Source of the DNA: an uncultured Sutterella sp.
GTDB lineage: Bacteria; Pseudomonadota; Gammaproteobacteria; Burkholderiales; Burkholderiaceae_F
Reading direction: 5' to 3'
Assembly: GCA_900545275.1 (NCBI GenBank)
Contig: UQYG01000003.1
Span: 1 to 64,000 of the forward strand
Length of the DNA: 64,000 bases
In this document: positions 27,097 through 36,256 of the stretch, piece by piece
How positions within the stretch are numbered: the stretch's first letter is position 1
How the letters are laid out: each line of letters starts with the position of its first letter
Position numbers and translations under genes: made by a program
Notes under the pieces: model-generated
Databases searched by the model: none
What the model was told of the DNA's origin: nothing
The model's input: the letters and a program-made list of their open reading frames with translations, nothing else

Positions 27097-28143
27097 TCAG
27101 CAGATGCGCGGGAGCTGCTCGCCGTGGAGCCAGTCGACAAGGCGCTTTCCGCCCGGAAGCGTCGTCATTTCGACGACTCCGGCGTGCTCTTCCGTGATAC
27201 GCCCGATCACGGCCGCGTCTGCGCCGTGCGGGTCGGAGTGAAGCGCAACGAGCGCCTTTTCGGCGTGTTCCTCGGGAAGGATGACGAGGAGCTTTCCTTC
27301 GTTTGCGACGTAGAGGGGATCGAGCCCCAGAAATTCGCAGGCGGCCGCAACGGCCGGGCGTACGGGAAGCGAGCGTTCGTCCAATTCCACGCCTACGCCG
27401 CTCTGATGCGCGATCTCGTTCAACGTGGCGGCGACGCCTCCGCGCGTCGGGTCGCGAAGCACGTGCACGACGGGGACCGCGGCAAGGAGCGTTTCGATCA
27501 TGCGGTTGAGGGGCGCCGCGTCGCTCACCACTTCCGTTTCAAAGCCGAGGCTCTCGCGCTCGGAAAGAATGGCCGTTCCGTGGTCGCCGATCGTGCCCGT
27601 GACGAGGACCGCGTCGCCCGGACGCGCTTTGCGTCCGTCGATCACGTAGTCGACAATCTTTTCGCCGATGCCGCTCGTCGCGACGTAGAGTCCGTCGCCG
27701 TGGCCCTTTTCAACGACTTTGGTGTCGCCCGTCACGATGGCGACGCCCGCCTCGCGGGCGGTTTCGGCCATCGAGCGCACGATTTTGTCGAGCGTGGAGA
27801 GCGGGAGCCCCTCTTCGAGAATGAAGGAGGCGGAGAGATACAAAGGCTTCGCGCCGCAGACGGCGACGTCGTTCACGGTCCCCGCGACGGCGAGTCGTCC
27901 GATGTCGCCTCCGGGAAAGAAGAGGGGCTTGACGACGTGGCCGTCCGACGAGAAGACGGGATTCCCTTTGAGCGCGGGGAGAAGCGCCCCGTCGTGGCCC
28001 TGTTCGAGCCAGTCGTTTCGGAAGTGCTTCGCGAAGACTTCGCGGATAAGCTGTTCGGTCGCAAGTCCGCCCGCGCCGTGGGTCATGTCGACGGCGCCGC
28101 GCTCAAGATCGAGCGAACGGGCGTAAGAGGGGGAAATACTCAT
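27097..28143 (-). CDS. hypE: Hydrogenase maturation protein HypE
   Basis: A 348-residue enzyme of the AIR-synthase/PurM-like family. It dehydrates the carbamoylated C-terminal cysteine to a thiocyanate, the cyanide donor for the Ni-Fe site. The C terminus LPRIC carries that cysteine, and AVAGTVNDVAVCGAKPLYLS and LRDPTRGGVAATLNEIA are family signatures. The start at 28143 overlaps the hypD stop by 4 bases. It is the last gene of the leftward maturation operon. Confidence 0.96.
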   Translation of the reverse strand: MSISPSYARSLDLERGAVDMTHGAGGLATEQLIREVFAKHFRNDWLEQGHDGALLPALKGNPVFSSDGHVVKPLFFPGGDIGRLAVAGTVNDVAVCGAKPLYLSASFILEEGLPLSTLDKIVRSMAETAREAGVAIVTGDTKVVEKGHGDGLYVATSGIGEKIVDYVIDGRKARPGDAVLVTGTIGDHGTAILSERESLGFETEVVSDAAPLNRMIETLLAAVPVVHVLRDPTRGGVAATLNEIAHQSGVGVELDERSLPVRPAVAAACEFLGLDPLYVANEGKLLVILPEEHAEKALVALHSDPHGADAAVIGRITEEHAGVVEMTTLPGGKRLVDWLHGEQLPRIC

Positions 28144-29270
28144 TTGTTGTTCTCCTTTCGACGGGGCGCATAGCGCAGTTCCGCGGCGCACGCGCCTTCG
28201 CTCGAAACCATGCAGGCGCCGATCGGATGGGCGGGCGTACAGACGGTGCCGAAGAGGGGGCATTCGCCCGGACTCTTTTCGCCGCGCAGAATCGCTCCGC
28301 AGGCGCAGTCCTTGTGGTCGGCAATCCGCCGCTCTCGAAGCGAAAAGCGCTTCTCGGCGTCGAAGTCCGCCCATTCGTCGCGAAGTTTCAGCGCCGAATG
28401 CGGTACGACTCCGAGTCCCCGCCATTCGAACGCTTCGCGAAGCGTGAAGACCTTGTCCGTCAAAACCTGCGCCGTGCGGTTGCCTTCTTCCGTGACGGCT
28501 CGGGTGAATTCGTTTTCGACTTCGGCGCGGCCGTCGTTCACCTGCGAGACCAGCATGCGGATCGCGAGCATCATGTCGGCGGGCTCGAACCCCGCCACGA
28601 CGACGGGCATGCGGAATTCTTCGGCGAAGGGCCGGTAGACGCCCCAGCCCGTCACGACGGAGACGTGCGCGGGTCCGACGAGGCCGTCGAGCTTCGGCGC
28701 GTCGGGGCGCTCGGGGGCCGTCGTGAGGATGTGCCGCATGGCGGGCGGCGTGAGGACGTGCGAAGAGAGCACCGTGAAGTTTTTGAGGCCTTCTTCCTTG
28801 GCGCGCAGAAGCGCCACGGCGGTCGGCGGCGTCGTCGTCTCAAAGCCGATCGCAAAGAAGACGACTTCGCGCTCGGGGTTGTCGCGCGCGATCTTGAGTG
28901 CGTCGACGGGAGAGTAGACGGGCCGCACGTCGCCGCCCTCGGCCTTGACGGCGAGAAGCGAGCGCCCCTTTTTGGCGGGAACGCGCAGCGTGTCCGCGTA
29001 GGTGCAGACGACCGCCTTTTTCTCAAGCGCCAATTCCGCCGCCATTTCGATGCGCCCGACGGGGAGCACGCACACCGGGCACCCCGGTCCGTGAATCATC
29101 CGCACGTTTTCCGGAAGAAGCCCCGTCAGGCCCCAGCGCGAAAGAACGTGCGTGTGGCCGCCGCAAAACTCCATGAATCGATACTGACGCGCGGGATCCG
29201 CTTCGGCGCGGACCGCGTCGGCAAGAGCGCGCACCTCTTCGGGTACGCGAAAGTCGTCGACCCACTTCAT
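28140..29270 (-). CDS. hypD: Hydrogenase maturation protein HypD
   Basis: A 376-residue iron-sulfur scaffold on which, with HypC, the Fe(CN)2CO group is built. Characteristic motifs are FMEFCGGHTH, IHGPGCPVCVLP and FFAIGFETTTP, plus the C-terminal cysteine set (HKDCACGAILRG, CPLFGTVCTPAHPIGACMVS) that binds the [4Fe-4S] cluster. Starts and stops overlap by 4 bases with both hypC and hypE. Confidence 0.97.
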   Translation of the reverse strand: MKWVDDFRVPEEVRALADAVRAEADPARQYRFMEFCGGHTHVLSRWGLTGLLPENVRMIHGPGCPVCVLPVGRIEMAAELALEKKAVVCTYADTLRVPAKKGRSLLAVKAEGGDVRPVYSPVDALKIARDNPEREVVFFAIGFETTTPPTAVALLRAKEEGLKNFTVLSSHVLTPPAMRHILTTAPERPDAPKLDGLVGPAHVSVVTGWGVYRPFAEEFRMPVVVAGFEPADMMLAIRMLVSQVNDGRAEVENEFTRAVTEEGNRTAQVLTDKVFTLREAFEWRGLGVVPHSALKLRDEWADFDAEKRFSLRERRIADHKDCACGAILRGEKSPGECPLFGTVCTPAHPIGACMVSSEGACAAELRYAPRRKENNK

Positions 29271-29515
29271 GACGCAGCCTCCGCTTCGGGGTCTTCGGAA
29301 AGGTTCGCGGCCCGGGCGAGAAGGGCAAGCGTCTCGCGCGCCTTTTCCTCGTCGATTTTCTCGAGCGCGAACCCGACGTGCACGATCACCCAATCCCCGA
29401 CCTTCGGGGCTTCGATGAGCGTCACGTCCACCGTCTTCTTGACGCCGCCGAAGTCGCAGAGCGCTTCGACGGGCGAATCCATACGCACGATCCGTGCGGG
29501 CACGGCCAAGCACAT
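29267..29515 (-). CDS. hypC: Hydrogenase maturation chaperone HypC
   Basis: An 82-residue chaperone starting MCLAVPARIV. The N-terminal Met-Cys is the functional cysteine that holds the iron group and contacts the large-subunit precursor. The VGDWVIVHVGFALEKIDEEKA ending is typical. It is coupled to hypD by a 4-base overlap. A second member of the family, hupF, is at 41696-42040 with the structural genes. Confidence 0.96.
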   Translation of the reverse strand: MCLAVPARIVRMDSPVEALCDFGGVKKTVDVTLIEAPKVGDWVIVHVGFALEKIDEEKARETLALLARAANLSEDPEAEAAS

Positions 29516-29583
29516 GTTCCGTTTCCTTCTCAGGTTTATGCGGGCGCCGCCGTCCATTGTGCGGGACGCCCGGTCGTTTTCAT

Positions 29584-31881
29584 TCAATGGTTCACCGGTC
29601 CCGGGACGACTCCGGCTTCCTGCGCCAGGGCCGCGAGCCACGCTTCGCCCGCGGCGACGCCTCCGTCGCCCGGCGGCGCCTTCAGGGGGAGAACGCCCTC
29701 GACTCCGACGGCCGCGAGGTCCGCAAGAAGCGCCTCGGTGAAGGGGCGGTCGATCACGCATCCGCCCGTCACGGCCACCCGTCCCGTCACGCCCGAAGCG
29801 CGTACGAGACCGGCAAAGCCGCGCGCGAGCGTGCGGATGAACCCGGCCGCGGCGCGGGCCCGGTCGGGTTCGGCGAGGAGCCTTTCAAAAATCGGCAGCG
29901 GATCGAGGACGCCGTCCTCGACGCGCACGGCATCGTCCCAAAGGGGCGCTTCGTCCGCTTTTTCGGCTTCCGCTTCGAGAAGCATCGCGGCGCGCGCTTC
30001 GTCGTGCTGCACGGCGACGAGCCCGAGAAGGGCCGAGGCCGCATCGAAGAGCCGGCCCGTTGACGAAGCCTCGGGGCAGAGTTCCGAGTGTACGAGCCGT
30101 CCGAAAAGCGCGGCGCCCGGCAGGTCCGGCCATCGTACGGGAATTTCGGCTTCGCGTCCGAGAAGCGTCAGAACGGCGGCCGCCACTCGGCGGGGTTCGC
30201 GCGCCGCGGCGTCGCCTCCCGGCAAGGGGAGGGGCTTCAGGTGCCCGAGCCGCGTCCAGCCCCGGGGCGTCACGCGCAGAAGTTCGCCGCCCCAGATCGT
30301 TTGGTCGTCGCCCAGGCCCGTGCCGTCGAGTGCGAGCCCGACGCCCTCCGACGCGCCCGATTCCGCCATCACGGCCGCGACGTGCGCGGCGTGGTGCTGA
30401 ACGAGAAAGTGCGCAACCCCGTCGCGCTTCGCACGCGTTTCGGCGAGCGTCGTCGACGGAAAGTCCGGATGCGTGTCGGACGCGTAGAGAAGGGGCGTGA
30501 TTTCGTAGAGACCCGCGAGGTGGTCGATCGAATCCTCGAGCGCCCGGCGCGTGCCCGTCCCTTCGAGGTCGCCGTTGTGCTGCGTGAGATAGAGTTCCTT
30601 CTCGCGGATGAGGGCCGCCGTGTTCTTGAGGTAGGGGCCCGTCGCCGCAGTCGAGGGCATCGCGCGCGGGAGCGCGATCGGATCGGGGACGTAGCCGCGG
30701 GCGCGGCGCACGAAGAGCGTCTTTCCCGCGACGCGCCGCACGACCGAGTCGTCGCAGCGGATCAGAATGTCTCGGTTGTGAAGCAAAAAGAGGTCCGCGA
30801 GGTCCCCGAGCCGATCGTAGGCTTCGTCGTTGTCGATCACGAGCGGTTCGCCGCTCGGATTCGCGCTCGTCATGACGAGAAGCGCGTCGGAGGCTTCCGA
30901 ACACCAGGCCGTTCCGGAGGGTTCTCCCGCGAGCGTGTGAAAGAGGAGCCAGTGAAGCGGCGTGTAGGGGAGCATTACGCCCACGTCCGCGAGGCCCGGG
31001 GCGATGCCTGCCAGTTCCGCGCCCGGACGCTTTCGGAGAAGCACGATCGGACGCGCGACGCTCTCAAGGAGTTCCTTCTCTTCGGGCGTCACGAGCGCAA
31101 TGCGGCGGGCCGATGCGACCGACTGCGCCATGAGGGCGAAGGCCTTTTCGTCTCGGCGCTTTCGCGCGCGGAGTCTTGCGACCGCTTCGGGGTTTCGCGC
31201 GTCGCAGGCGAGATGAAAGCCGCCGAGGCCCTTCACCGCCAGAATCTTCCCGTCCCGAATCGCCCGCACGGCTTCGCGCACGGGATCGCCCGGGAGAGGC
31301 GTGCGGTCGGGCAGGGTGAGTTCGAGCTTCGGTCCGCAGACGGGGCAGGCGTTGGGCTGCGCGTGAAAGCGCCGGTCAAGCGGATCTTCGTACTCCGTCA
31401 GACAGTCGGGACACATCGCAAAGGGCGCCATCGTCGTCTGCGGACGGTCGTAGGGGAGGCGCTTCGTAATCGTGAAGCGCGGGCCGCAGTGGGTGCAGTT
31501 CGTGAAGGCGTAGCGGTACCGGCGGTTCGCCGGGTCGAAGAGGTCTTCAAGACACGCCGCGCAGGTCGCCGCGTCCGCGGTGATTCCCGTGCGCACGCGG
31601 CCGCCCTTCGTCTTCGTGATCGTGAATTCGGTGCGACCCGTCGCCGGGACCTCCGTCATGACGACGTCGTCGATGCGCGCGAGAGGCGGCTTTTGCGCGC
31701 GAAGGACCTCGGGAAAGCGCAGAACCGCTTCTTCGGGGCCTTCGAGAATCACGCCCACGCCTTCGGCGTCGTTGAAGACTTCGCCAGCGAGCGCGAGTTC
31801 GCGGGCGATGCGGTGCACCGTCGGGCGAAAACCCACGCCCTGCACGAGCCCCGTCACGCGAAAGAGCCTTGCCGTCGTCAT
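29584..31881 (-). CDS. hypF: Carbamoyltransferase HypF
   Basis: A 765-residue protein that makes the carbamoyl group later turned into cyanide. The domain order is an acylphosphatase-like N terminus (GLVQGVGFRPTVHRIA), two zinc-finger pairs (CAACLEDLF to NCTHC and CPDCLTEYE to NACPVC), a YrdC-like nucleotide-binding domain (KGLGGFHLACDA) and a C-terminal Kae1-like carbamoyltransferase domain (HHAAHVAAVMAE). Length and domains are normal. It is 33 bases downstream of hypB. Confidence 0.96.
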   Translation of the reverse strand: MTTARLFRVTGLVQGVGFRPTVHRIARELALAGEVFNDAEGVGVILEGPEEAVLRFPEVLRAQKPPLARIDDVVMTEVPATGRTEFTITKTKGGRVRTGITADAATCAACLEDLFDPANRRYRYAFTNCTHCGPRFTITKRLPYDRPQTTMAPFAMCPDCLTEYEDPLDRRFHAQPNACPVCGPKLELTLPDRTPLPGDPVREAVRAIRDGKILAVKGLGGFHLACDARNPEAVARLRARKRRDEKAFALMAQSVASARRIALVTPEEKELLESVARPIVLLRKRPGAELAGIAPGLADVGVMLPYTPLHWLLFHTLAGEPSGTAWCSEASDALLVMTSANPSGEPLVIDNDEAYDRLGDLADLFLLHNRDILIRCDDSVVRRVAGKTLFVRRARGYVPDPIALPRAMPSTAATGPYLKNTAALIREKELYLTQHNGDLEGTGTRRALEDSIDHLAGLYEITPLLYASDTHPDFPSTTLAETRAKRDGVAHFLVQHHAAHVAAVMAESGASEGVGLALDGTGLGDDQTIWGGELLRVTPRGWTRLGHLKPLPLPGGDAAAREPRRVAAAVLTLLGREAEIPVRWPDLPGAALFGRLVHSELCPEASSTGRLFDAASALLGLVAVQHDEARAAMLLEAEAEKADEAPLWDDAVRVEDGVLDPLPIFERLLAEPDRARAAAGFIRTLARGFAGLVRASGVTGRVAVTGGCVIDRPFTEALLADLAAVGVEGVLPLKAPPGDGGVAAGEAWLAALAQEAGVVPGPVNH

Positions 31882-31914
31882 GATGATTCCTCCTTGGTCT
31901 TGAGGGCGGCGACC

Positions 31915-32706
31915 TCAGTCGAGGGCCGCCATTTCCGCAAGCCCGACGAGCCAGGCGTCAAGTCCCTCGCCCGTGAGCGCCGAGACGCGCAGAATCCGGA
32001 TGTCCGGATTCACGCGCCGCGCGTATTCCTCACACTTCTCCGCGTTGAAGGGAACGTAGGGGAGGAGGTCGATCTTGTTGAGGATCATGATGTCGGACGC
32101 GCGGAACATGTCGGGGTACTTGAGGGGCTTGTCCTCTCCTTCCGTCACCGAGAGGATCACGACCTTGTGCGCCTCGCCGAGGTCGAAGGCTGCGGGACAG
32201 ACGAGATTCCCGACGTTTTCGATGAAGAGAAGCGACCCGTCTTCGGGCCGGAGTTCGCCAAGCGCCCGCTCGATCATCGAGGCGTCGAGGTGGCAGCCTT
32301 CGCCCGTCTGGATCTGGAGCGCCTTCGCGCCCGTCGCGCGGATGCGTTCGGCGTCGTTTTCCGTCTGTTGGTCGCCTTCGATCACGGCGAGCTTGGCGCG
32401 TCCGCCGAGTTTGCGGATCGTCGCCGCAAGGAATTCGGTCTTCCCCGACCCGGGGCTCGAAACGAAGTTGAGCGCAAAGATCCCGTGCGCCTTGAAGTAC
32501 GCGCGGTTGCGGCGGGCGACTTCGTCGTTTCGCGCCAGAATGTCTTCTTCCACCGCGATGGCGCGGTCCGCGCCGAAGTCGGCGTCGTGCGCGCGGCGGG
32601 GCTTCACGTCGTCGTGCGGGTGGTCGTGAGGATGATCGTGCCCGTGTTGGTGATCGTGATCATGGTGATGATCGTGCGTGTGGCCGCAGCCGCAGGTCGT
32701 GCACAT
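31915..32706 (-). CDS. hypB: Nickel GTPase HypB
   Basis: A 263-residue GTPase for nickel insertion. The N terminus carries the MCTTCGCG high-affinity nickel site and then a histidine-aspartate stretch with 13 His within residues 9-31, which suggests nickel storage. The G domain shows NFVSSPGSGKTEFL (P loop), EGDQQTENDAERI, IENVGNLVCPA and LNKIDLLPY. It lies 22 bases after hypA. Confidence 0.97.
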   Translation of the reverse strand: MCTTCGCGHTHDHHHDHDHQHGHDHPHDHPHDDVKPRRAHDADFGADRAIAVEEDILARNDEVARRNRAYFKAHGIFALNFVSSPGSGKTEFLAATIRKLGGRAKLAVIEGDQQTENDAERIRATGAKALQIQTGEGCHLDASMIERALGELRPEDGSLLFIENVGNLVCPAAFDLGEAHKVVILSVTEGEDKPLKYPDMFRASDIMILNKIDLLPYVPFNAEKCEEYARRVNPDIRILRVSALTGEGLDAWLVGLAEMAALD

Positions 32707-32728
32707 GGTGTTGTTTCCTTCTCAAAAG

Positions 32729-33106
32729 TCAGTTCGTTTCGGGCTCGCTTCTTTCGGCTTCGTCTTCGGCCGGTACAAAGTCGAGCACCTTGAGTTCGGT
32801 TCCGCCGTTGGGGATCAGCCGAAAACCTCCGCATTTGGGACAGGCGTCGCCGAATCTCCCGAGCGGCACGGTTTCGCCGCAGTCCGTGCAGTAGGCCGTG
32901 CCTTCGGGTCGCTCGATGACGAGCTTCGCTCCCGTGAGCGGGCCCGTCATCGTGACGGAGCGCCAGGCGAATTCGAGACTCGGAATGTCGACGCCCGCGA
33001 GTCGTCCCACGGCGACGCGCACGGAGGCGACCCGATCGACGCCGTGGCGCTCGGCCGTACGCTCGACGGCGGAGACGATTCCTTCGCACAGCGAGAGTTC
33101 ATGCAT
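32729..33106 (-). CDS. hypA: Nickel metallochaperone HypA
   Basis: A 125-residue nickel chaperone. MHEL at the start includes the conserved nickel-binding His2, and the zinc site is CTDCGETVPLGRFGDACPKCG, a pair of CxxC motifs. The start overlaps the end of hupK by 8 bases. The C-terminal extension after the usual end is short and acidic. Confidence 0.96.
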   Translation of the reverse strand: MHELSLCEGIVSAVERTAERHGVDRVASVRVAVGRLAGVDIPSLEFAWRSVTMTGPLTGAKLVIERPEGTAYCTDCGETVPLGRFGDACPKCGGFRLIPNGGTELKVLDFVPAEDEAERSEPETN

Positions 33107-34133
33107 GACGGTCCTCCCAGACGAGGTCGGTACAGGGGTCAAACGCCGCAAAGAGCGTTTCGACCCGCTCTCTGAGACGCGGATCTTCTCCGCGGTCCGC
33201 GAGAAAGTGCTTCGCCCAGACAAGCGCCAGTCCGTCGGCGCGCATCGACCATTCGGTGGGCGCCAGAAAGCCCGCCCGAACGATGCGGTTTTCGTCCGTT
33301 TCGACGGCGGCAAAGAGCACGCCGCGCGCGGTTTCGAGTCCCGCGACGGCGGCTCCGTGTCCGGGCGCAGTTTCGGGAAGCGCCAGGGTGCGAAGCATCC
33401 CGAGGCGCGTCTCCTTCCCGTCGAGCCAACGCCGAACTTCAGTAAGACGCGCGGCAAAGAGGTCCTTCGGCCGGAAGACGGGGGCGAGTCCCTCCCGCGC
33501 GCATTCCCGCGCGAAGGCGCCGGGCACGCCCGCCCGGGGCGCTTCGAGTTTTCCTTCGAGCAACGCCCGCCCGAGTCGGACGAGTTCGTCGTGCGCAAGT
33601 GTCTCGACCGTGAGCAGCGCCTTCGGGTCCGCCGCGGGAAGCCGCGCGAAGTCGTCAAAGAGCGCCGTCACGTCCGAGAGACATGCCTCGTCGAGCGCGG
33701 CTCGGACCGCTTCCCGAAAAGCCGCTTCCGAAGCGTCGGAGAGGTGGTCGGCGAGCGCCCGCGCATGGGTCGCCCGAAGTTTGCGCGCCGCCTCGAGCGC
33801 GGGACGAAGCGCCCTGTGACGCCGCGGGATGTCGTAGACGGCCGTGCGCACGGTTTCGCTCACGGCTTCGACGAGCGCCCGCCGGACGATTTCCCCGGGG
33901 TCGGGCGCGTGCTTCAGACCCGCGGTGCGGACCGCGGCGGTAAGCGCCGCCGCGTGCGCTTCGGGGCAGAGCGTCAAAAGCATCCGCAAAATGTCGAGCG
34001 AAAGCGAAAGCGTCTTTCCGCGCAAGAGGAGCGCCGCCGAGAGGGGCTTTTGCACGCGTTCGTTCGTGAGCGTCAGGGCGTCGCCCGCAAGGGCGAGCCG
34101 AATGACGGGGAGGCCGGGGGTAGCGGTAGTCAT
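33099..34133 (-). CDS. hupK: HupK/HoxV-like hydrogenase assembly protein
   Basis: A 344-residue soluble protein resembling a degenerate hydrogenase large subunit. Its C-terminal AFDPCTDLVWEDRHA mirrors the DPCxxC-x2-H end of HyaB but keeps only one of the cysteines, and the N-terminal CGxC pair is absent. HupK/HoxV proteins of this type are thought to be scaffolds for transfer of the Fe(CN)2CO unit to the large subunit. Alanine and arginine content is high. The gene overlaps hybE by 4 bases and hypA by 8. The identification rests on these end motifs plus context. Confidence 0.75.
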   Translation of the reverse strand: MTTATPGLPVIRLALAGDALTLTNERVQKPLSAALLLRGKTLSLSLDILRMLLTLCPEAHAAALTAAVRTAGLKHAPDPGEIVRRALVEAVSETVRTAVYDIPRRHRALRPALEAARKLRATHARALADHLSDASEAAFREAVRAALDEACLSDVTALFDDFARLPAADPKALLTVETLAHDELVRLGRALLEGKLEAPRAGVPGAFARECAREGLAPVFRPKDLFAARLTEVRRWLDGKETRLGMLRTLALPETAPGHGAAVAGLETARGVLFAAVETDENRIVRAGFLAPTEWSMRADGLALVWAKHFLADRGEDPRLRERVETLFAAFDPCTDLVWEDRHA

Positions 34134-34675
34134 CGGAAGTAACGGGTCAAAAAGGCGCGGCGCGACTGCGGTTGGGCAGCCTTGGCCGCCGCTTCGCGTG
34201 CGTCCTCGATGGGGATCACGCGTTTGAGAGGCGTACCGGTTTCTTCGGGGATCTCGGGCAGGCCTTCGCGCAGAAGTCTCAGCGCTTCGAGCGCGATGCC
34301 CTGCGCCGCGTCCTGGCGCGGGATCTCGAAGACGGGGCTCACGAGCGAGAGCGTGAGATAGCGTCCGATTTCGGGCTCGTCGGCGCCGAGAAAAGAGAAG
34401 TCTCCCGCGGGGAGCGTCACCGTGACGGTTTCGCCCGGACGAGCGCACAGATCCTCGAGCGCCTCTTCGTCGGCCGCAGCGAGGACGGCGAAGATCGACC
34501 AGGGGGTCACGAGAGCGCCGAGCCAAAGCGGACCCGTGCGCTCAAAGCCCAGTGCGCGCACTGAAAGGTTGGGGTTCAAAAGCGGAAGTCCCGCCATGCG
34601 GGTTCGGGCGATGCGCTCGAATCCGCGCTGAAATGCGGTTTCGGGATTCTGCGGAAAAACGGTTCCTTCGGTCAT
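34130..34675 (-). CDS. hybE: HybE/HupJ-family hydrogenase assembly chaperone
   Basis: A 181-residue protein. ERIARTRMAGLPLLNPNLSV and GPLWLGALVTPWSIFAVL followed by YLTLSLVSPVFEI are diagnostic for HybE/HupJ, which holds the small subunit or large-subunit precursor during assembly, often as part of a Tat quality check. It ends RRAFLTRYFR. The start at 34675 is chosen because the longer frame has no family similarity. It is the first gene of the leftward operon. Confidence 0.88.
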   Translation of the reverse strand: MTEGTVFPQNPETAFQRGFERIARTRMAGLPLLNPNLSVRALGFERTGPLWLGALVTPWSIFAVLAAADEEALEDLCARPGETVTVTLPAGDFSFLGADEPEIGRYLTLSLVSPVFEIPRQDAAQGIALEALRLLREGLPEIPEETGTPLKRVIPIEDAREAAAKAAQPQSRRAFLTRYFR

Positions 34676-35158
34676 CCTTATTTCTCGTTGTGTCGTATGA
34701 AAGAAGCCTAGCGCGATTTTCCGGACTTTGCCCATCCGTCCGTGGAGGGGATTCTTCGCGGATAAAAACTCCTTTCTATTTCCAAAGGAGAGGGGGGTAT
34801 TGGCCGAAAGAAGGTCTGGTTCCTCGTCCGCTTGCGCGTCGGCTTCGAAAGCCGGGTAACCCGCACTCCCGCGGCGGAAAAATTGCGGGTTGCGGCGCAG
34901 ATCGACGGCAAAGTGTGTCGTGAGGCGTCGAGGAATCGTCTCTCTTCTTACTCTCCGAGATGGTTTCCTGTAGGAAATTCTCCGAAGGGACTAACAGGAC
35001 ATAGTCGTGGTTACGCTTGAAAAACCCTGTTCTTCGCACCGTTCTAAGTCCATCGGAGACTTTCCTATTTTCCGCTCGGCTCCTAGACTTGACAATGAAA
35101 GTCGTCGTCCCCGCCTTTTGCGGTGAAGACGGCGAAAAACCCCGAGAGGAGAACCTCC
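34676..35158. other. Divergent control region between hybE and hyaA
   Basis: These 483 bases separate the leftward maturation operon from the rightward structural operon. Seen here: a terminator-like hairpin facing hybE (listed separately), a 14-bp palindrome TTTCCTGTAGGAAA at 34964-34977, and a consensus-like -35 TTGACA at 35089-35094 without a good -10. The palindrome is central and could be an operator for both operons. No gene is supported inside. Confidence 0.45.
34764..34790 (-). terminator. Terminator-like hairpin in the hybE leader
   Basis: On the minus strand CTCCTTT and AAAGGAG form a perfect 7-bp stem with an 8-base loop, followed by five T. It sits 89 bases upstream of the hybE start codon, where it could attenuate the maturation operon. 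Confidence 0.5.
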
Positions 35159-36256
35159 ATGTTTGAAACGCAATATCAGGCACTGCGGCGTCAAGGCGTC
35201 AGCCGACGCAGCTTCCTGCAGTTTTGTTCGCTCACGGCCGCGAGTCTCGGACTCGGCAGCGCCGGCGCCGAAGAAATTGCCGAAGCCATGCAGACGAAAC
35301 CCCGTACGCCCGTGATTTGGCTCCACGGTCTCGAATGCACGTGCTGCACCGAGTCCTTCATCCGCTCCTACCATCCGGTGGCGAAGGACCTCGTTCTCTC
35401 CATGATCTCGCTCGACTACGACGACACGATCATGGCCGCAGCCGGCCATCAGGCCGAAGCCGCTCTCGAAGACACCATCCAGAAGTTCAACGGCAACTAC
35501 ATCCTCGCCGTCGAAGGGAACGTGCCCCTGAACGAAGACGGCATCAACTGCATTCCTGGCGGGGAAACCTTCCTGCAGAAGATTCAGCACGTCGCCAAGG
35601 GCGCCAAGGCCGTCATCGGCTGGGGCTCCTGCGCCGCCTGGGGCTGCGTGCAGGCCGCCAAGCCCAATCCCACGAAGTCCGTCCCGATCACGGAAATCAT
35701 CAAGGACAAGCCCATCGTGCTCGTTCCGGGCTGCCCGCCGATTCCGGAGGTGATGACGGGCGTCATCACCTACATCCTCACCTACGACCGCATCCCGCCG
35801 CTCGACCGTCTCGGCCGTCCGAAGATGTTCTACGGCCAGCGCATCCACGACAAGTGCTATCGCCGCGCCCACTTCGACGCCGGCCAGTTCGTCGAGACCT
35901 TCGACGACATCGGCGCGAAGCTCGGCTACTGCCTCTACAAGGTCGGCTGCAAGGGCCCGACGACCTATAACGCCTGCTCGACCATCCGCTGGAACGAGGG
36001 TCTCTCCTGGCCCGTGCAGTCCGGTCACGGCTGCATCGGTTGCTCGGAGCCGAACTTCTTCGACAAGGGTTCGTTCTACGAACACGAAACGACGATTCTG
36101 CCTCCGGGCTGGGGCGGCATCGAAGCGACGGCCGACAAGGTCGGTCTCGCCACGGCGGGCGTCGTCGGCGCCGCCGTCATCGCGCACGCGGCGCTCTCCG
36201 CCGTCGCGCAGGCCCGCGTCGGCAAGAGCAATAAGGAAATCGGGAGGAAAGAATGA
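35159..36256 (+). CDS. hyaA: [NiFe] hydrogenase small subunit, oxygen-tolerant type
   Basis: A 365-residue Fe-S subunit of a membrane-bound uptake hydrogenase. It has a Tat signal (SRRSFLQF, residues 15-22), the proximal-cluster motif LECTCCTESF with Cys60, Cys62 and Cys63, and GSCAAWGCVQAAKPNP with the second extra cysteine. These extra cysteines build the [4Fe-3S] cluster of oxygen-tolerant group 1d enzymes such as E. coli Hyd-1. Medial and distal cluster ligands (RIHDKCYRRAHFDAG, YCLYKVGCKGPTTYNACS, CIGCSEPNF) are intact. A C-terminal hydrophobic helix anchors it in the membrane. A GAGGAG site precedes the ATG, and it overlaps hyaB by 4 bases. Confidence 0.96.
   Translation: MFETQYQALRRQGVSRRSFLQFCSLTAASLGLGSAGAEEIAEAMQTKPRTPVIWLHGLECTCCTESFIRSYHPVAKDLVLSMISLDYDDTIMAAAGHQAEAALEDTIQKFNGNYILAVEGNVPLNEDGINCIPGGETFLQKIQHVAKGAKAVIGWGSCAAWGCVQAAKPNPTKSVPITEIIKDKPIVLVPGCPPIPEVMTGVITYILTYDRIPPLDRLGRPKMFYGQRIHDKCYRRAHFDAGQFVETFDDIGAKLGYCLYKVGCKGPTTYNACSTIRWNEGLSWPVQSGHGCIGCSEPNFFDKGSFYEHETTILPPGWGGIEATADKVGLATAGVVGAAVIAHAALSAVAQARVGKSNKEIGRKE

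Noticed and set aside
30088..32793. A 901-codon plus-strand open frame
   Set aside because: It is antisense to hypF and hypB; no motif, no start signal.
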